55,174 nt of DNA from Lachnospiraceae bacterium (GTDB lineage Bacteria; Bacillota; Clostridia; Lachnospirales; Lachnospiraceae): contig JAETTM010000023.1 in assembly GCA_021769135.1 (NCBI GenBank), forward strand, positions 1 through 55,174. Direction: 5' to 3'. How positions within the stretch are numbered: position 1 is the first letter of the stretch; every line of letters starts with the position of its first letter. The notes below the pieces were generated by a model, which saw nothing but the letters and a program-made list of their open reading frames with translations, was not told the DNA's origin and did no database searches. Positions 53,835 through 55,174 of the stretch are shown in pieces. The position numbers and the translations under genes are program-made.

Positions 53835-54566
53835 ATGGAAGAAAGCCCAAAAGGGGAAAAGCGCTGTGCTGCAATAGTCCTGGCCGCCGGACAGGGAAAG
53901 AGGATGCAAAGCCAGATTCCGAAGCAATATTTGTTGATAGGGGATAAACCGGTTATTTACTATGCTTTAAAGACCTTCCAGGACAGTTTTATCCAGGAAA
54001 TCATTCTGGTGACTGCAAAGGATGATATGGAATATTGCAGGAAGAATGTGGTGGAGAAGTATAATTTCAGCAAAGTGTCTAATATCGTGGCGGGGGGGAA
54101 GGAAAGATACCATTCCGTTTACGAAGGGATAAAAGCGGTAAATTGCGATTATATTTTTATCCATGATGGGGCGCGCCCTTTTGTGACAGTGGAGATGTTA
54201 GAACGTGCCTACATATGTGTCGCTCAATATGACGCATGTGTCATAGGAATGCCGGCGAAAGACACGGTGAAGATTGCGGATTCTAAAGGCTTTGCGGCAT
54301 CTACCCCAAACCGTGATGCGGTTTGGACCATACAGACACCGCAAGTGTTTTCTTATGAGTTGATTAGGAAAGCATATTCCTTATTAATAAGAAAAGAGCA
54401 GGAATTGTTGGAAAAATCTATAAAAATTACTGATGATGCCATGGTAGTGGAAACTTTTTTAGGGCAGCAAGTAAAGCTGATAGAAGGAAACTATAGTAAC
54501 ATTAAAATTACTACACCGGAAGATTTGCAGATAGCCGGCGTGCTGTTGCAGGAAGATGGAAAATAG
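53835..54566 (+). CDS. ispD: 2-C-methyl-D-erythritol 4-phosphate cytidylyltransferase
   Basis: 243 residues from ATG 53835 (MEESPKGEKRCAA); a TTG start at 53796 inside tsaD is less likely. CTP-binding AAIVLAAGQGKRMQSQIPKQY at 13-33, GGKERYHSVYEGI near 88, DGARPFV near 112, and the later PNRDAVWTIQTPQVF. Third enzyme of the MEP isoprenoid pathway. Follows tsaD closely. Confidence 0.93.
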   Translation: MEESPKGEKRCAAIVLAAGQGKRMQSQIPKQYLLIGDKPVIYYALKTFQDSFIQEIILVTAKDDMEYCRKNVVEKYNFSKVSNIVAGGKERYHSVYEGIKAVNCDYIFIHDGARPFVTVEMLERAYICVAQYDACVIGMPAKDTVKIADSKGFAASTPNRDAVWTIQTPQVFSYELIRKAYSLLIRKEQELLEKSIKITDDAMVVETFLGQQVKLIEGNYSNIKITTPEDLQIAGVLLQEDGK

Positions 54567-54605
54567 GAGAGGAAATAGGAGATTAGAAAAAAATGAAAAA
54601 AGTGG

Positions 54606-54634
54606 TTGACACCTTACATATTTTTTGCTAGAAT
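54606..54634 (+). promoter_or_regulatory. Promoter of the tRNA-Ser genes
   Basis: TTGACA (54606-54611), 17 bases, TAGAAT (54629-54634), about 118 bases before the first tRNA. Confidence 0.7.
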
Positions 54635-54758
54635 AATTTTTGCGCTGCTGGAAAGCATGCACTCTCGGAAAGCATTTTTGATATATGATTGTATGAATTA
54701 ATCAGGAAAACAGCACTTTATAAGTGCTAATTATCCATAGGCGGCAGTGCACCGACAT

Positions 54759-54844
54759 GGAGGGGTATCGAAGTGGTCATAACGAGGCGGTCTTGAAAAC
54801 CGTTTGTCCGCAAGGGCGCGTGGGTTCGAATCCCACCCTCTCCG
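54759..54844 (+). tRNA. tRNA-Ser (anticodon TGA)
   Basis: 86 bases. Acceptor GGAGGGG/CCTCTCC (one G-T pair), anticodon arm CGGT-CTTGAAA-ACCG with TGA, a long variable arm (TTTGTCCGCAAGGGCG), and T-arm GGGTTCGAATCCC. CCA is not encoded. Confidence 0.93.
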
Positions 54845-54907
54845 CTGGAGATACCTTCTCCGGGAAGTTATAATTATATATGTTGTATGTAATATCGGTT
54901 ATTATTT

Positions 54908-54997
54908 GGAGAAGTACCCAAGATGGCTGAAGGGACACCCCTGGAAAGGGTGCAGGTCGTTAATAGCGGCGCGAGGGTTCAAATCCCTCCTTCTCCG
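54908..54997 (+). tRNA. tRNA-Ser (anticodon GGA)
   Basis: 90 bases. Acceptor GGAGAAG/CTTCTCC, anticodon arm CACCC-CTGGAAA-GGGTG with GGA, a long variable arm, and T-arm AGGGTTCAAATCCCT. CCA not encoded. 63 bases after the TGA tRNA; likely one transcript. Confidence 0.93.
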
Positions 54998-55045
54998 TTC
55001 CGTTTTATCATTATCATTTCTATTTATTTTGTGATAAGCAAAGAT

Positions 55046-55174
55046 ATGATAAACGGCAACAACGAACCTTGGCAAATGAACAGCAATGCAACCCTGAAAA
55101 TCCTTGAAGAGAAGAAGCCCCACAGGGGAGAACCCGGTGGGAAGCCTGGAAAAGGCGAGAGGAAATTCAGAAGA
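55046..55174 (+). CDS. Possible start of a further gene, cut by the window end
   Basis: An open frame from ATG 55046 (MINGNNEPWQMNSNATLKIL...) or ATG 55076 reaches the edge without a stop. It is rich in Lys, Gly, Pro and Arg. No clear ribosome site and no family recognised; it may be chance. Confidence 0.25.
   Translation, partial: MINGNNEPWQMNSNATLKILEEKKPHRGEPGGKPGKGERKFRR

Overview
The window looks like a chromosomal segment of an anaerobic, butyrate-forming Clostridia, most likely Lachnospiraceae. The evidence is the gene order thl-crt-hbd-bcd-etfB-etfA, a separate ptb-buk pair, strong AGGAGG ribosome sites with TTGACA/TATAAT promoters, an FMN riboswitch ahead of a RibU-type riboflavin transporter, and a frameshifted prfB. 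No species can be named from the sequence alone.

Layout. (1) 1-12000 is accessory DNA. It opens with a broken Rpn-type nuclease gene, two structured-RNA remnants that look like pieces of group II introns, a GNAT-like gene with a small partner, and the ruins of an older integrated element (excisionase tail, ISAs1-type transposase fragment, last 31 codons of a tyrosine integrase). It is followed by a second, more complete element (about 3147-11973). Both elements end at the start of a low-molecular-weight protein tyrosine phosphatase gene. A 16-codon orphan copy of that gene's start, including the catalytic P-loop, remains at the left end of the second element, while the full gene lies at its right end. 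The second element carries tnpV, a small gene, an abiEi-abiEii type IV toxin-antitoxin pair whose reading frames overlap with a NurA-like nuclease gene, a HerA-like ATPase gene cut off before its Walker B half, a relaxase tail, a toprim primase-helicase, xis and int. (2) 12600-14420 is a self-regulated TetR gene translationally coupled to a cation:proton antiporter. (3) 14585-21092 is the butyrate operon from acetyl-CoA to butyryl-CoA, with a Rex-like site just after its promoter and a curious duplication of the last 14 codons of bcd. (4) 21251-25641 holds a PiT phosphate transporter, mtnA and a membrane diguanylate cyclase. (5) On the minus strand, 25744-30490 holds an NhaC antiporter, a YdcF/SanA-like protein, and buk and ptb, which finish butyrate synthesis by way of butyryl phosphate with ATP gain. 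(6) 30838-34134 is a scar: the 5' half of a GH94 phosphorylase is joined directly to an orphan AraC-type response regulator, followed by a second Rpn gene. (7) 34280-42623 is housekeeping: secA, prfB, three minus-strand envelope-type genes, and tex. (8) 42659-48016 holds the riboswitch and ribU, then a MacB-like ABC efflux operon. (9) 48597-54566 is the tsaE-tsaB-rimI-...-rnz-...-tsaD-ispD cluster, mostly t6A tRNA modification and RNA processing, followed by two tRNA-Ser genes.

Structured repeats lie between genes: two copies of a two-hairpin repeat with compensating stem changes, two copies of a second hairpin repeat (one supplying the final codons of the antiporter), and one 139-bp nested palindrome. 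The most system-like candidate for novelty is the overlapping abiEi-abiEii-nurA-herA operon on the mobile element, although its HerA is truncated in this copy. All functional calls rest on recognition of motifs and family resemblance by eye; no database search was run.
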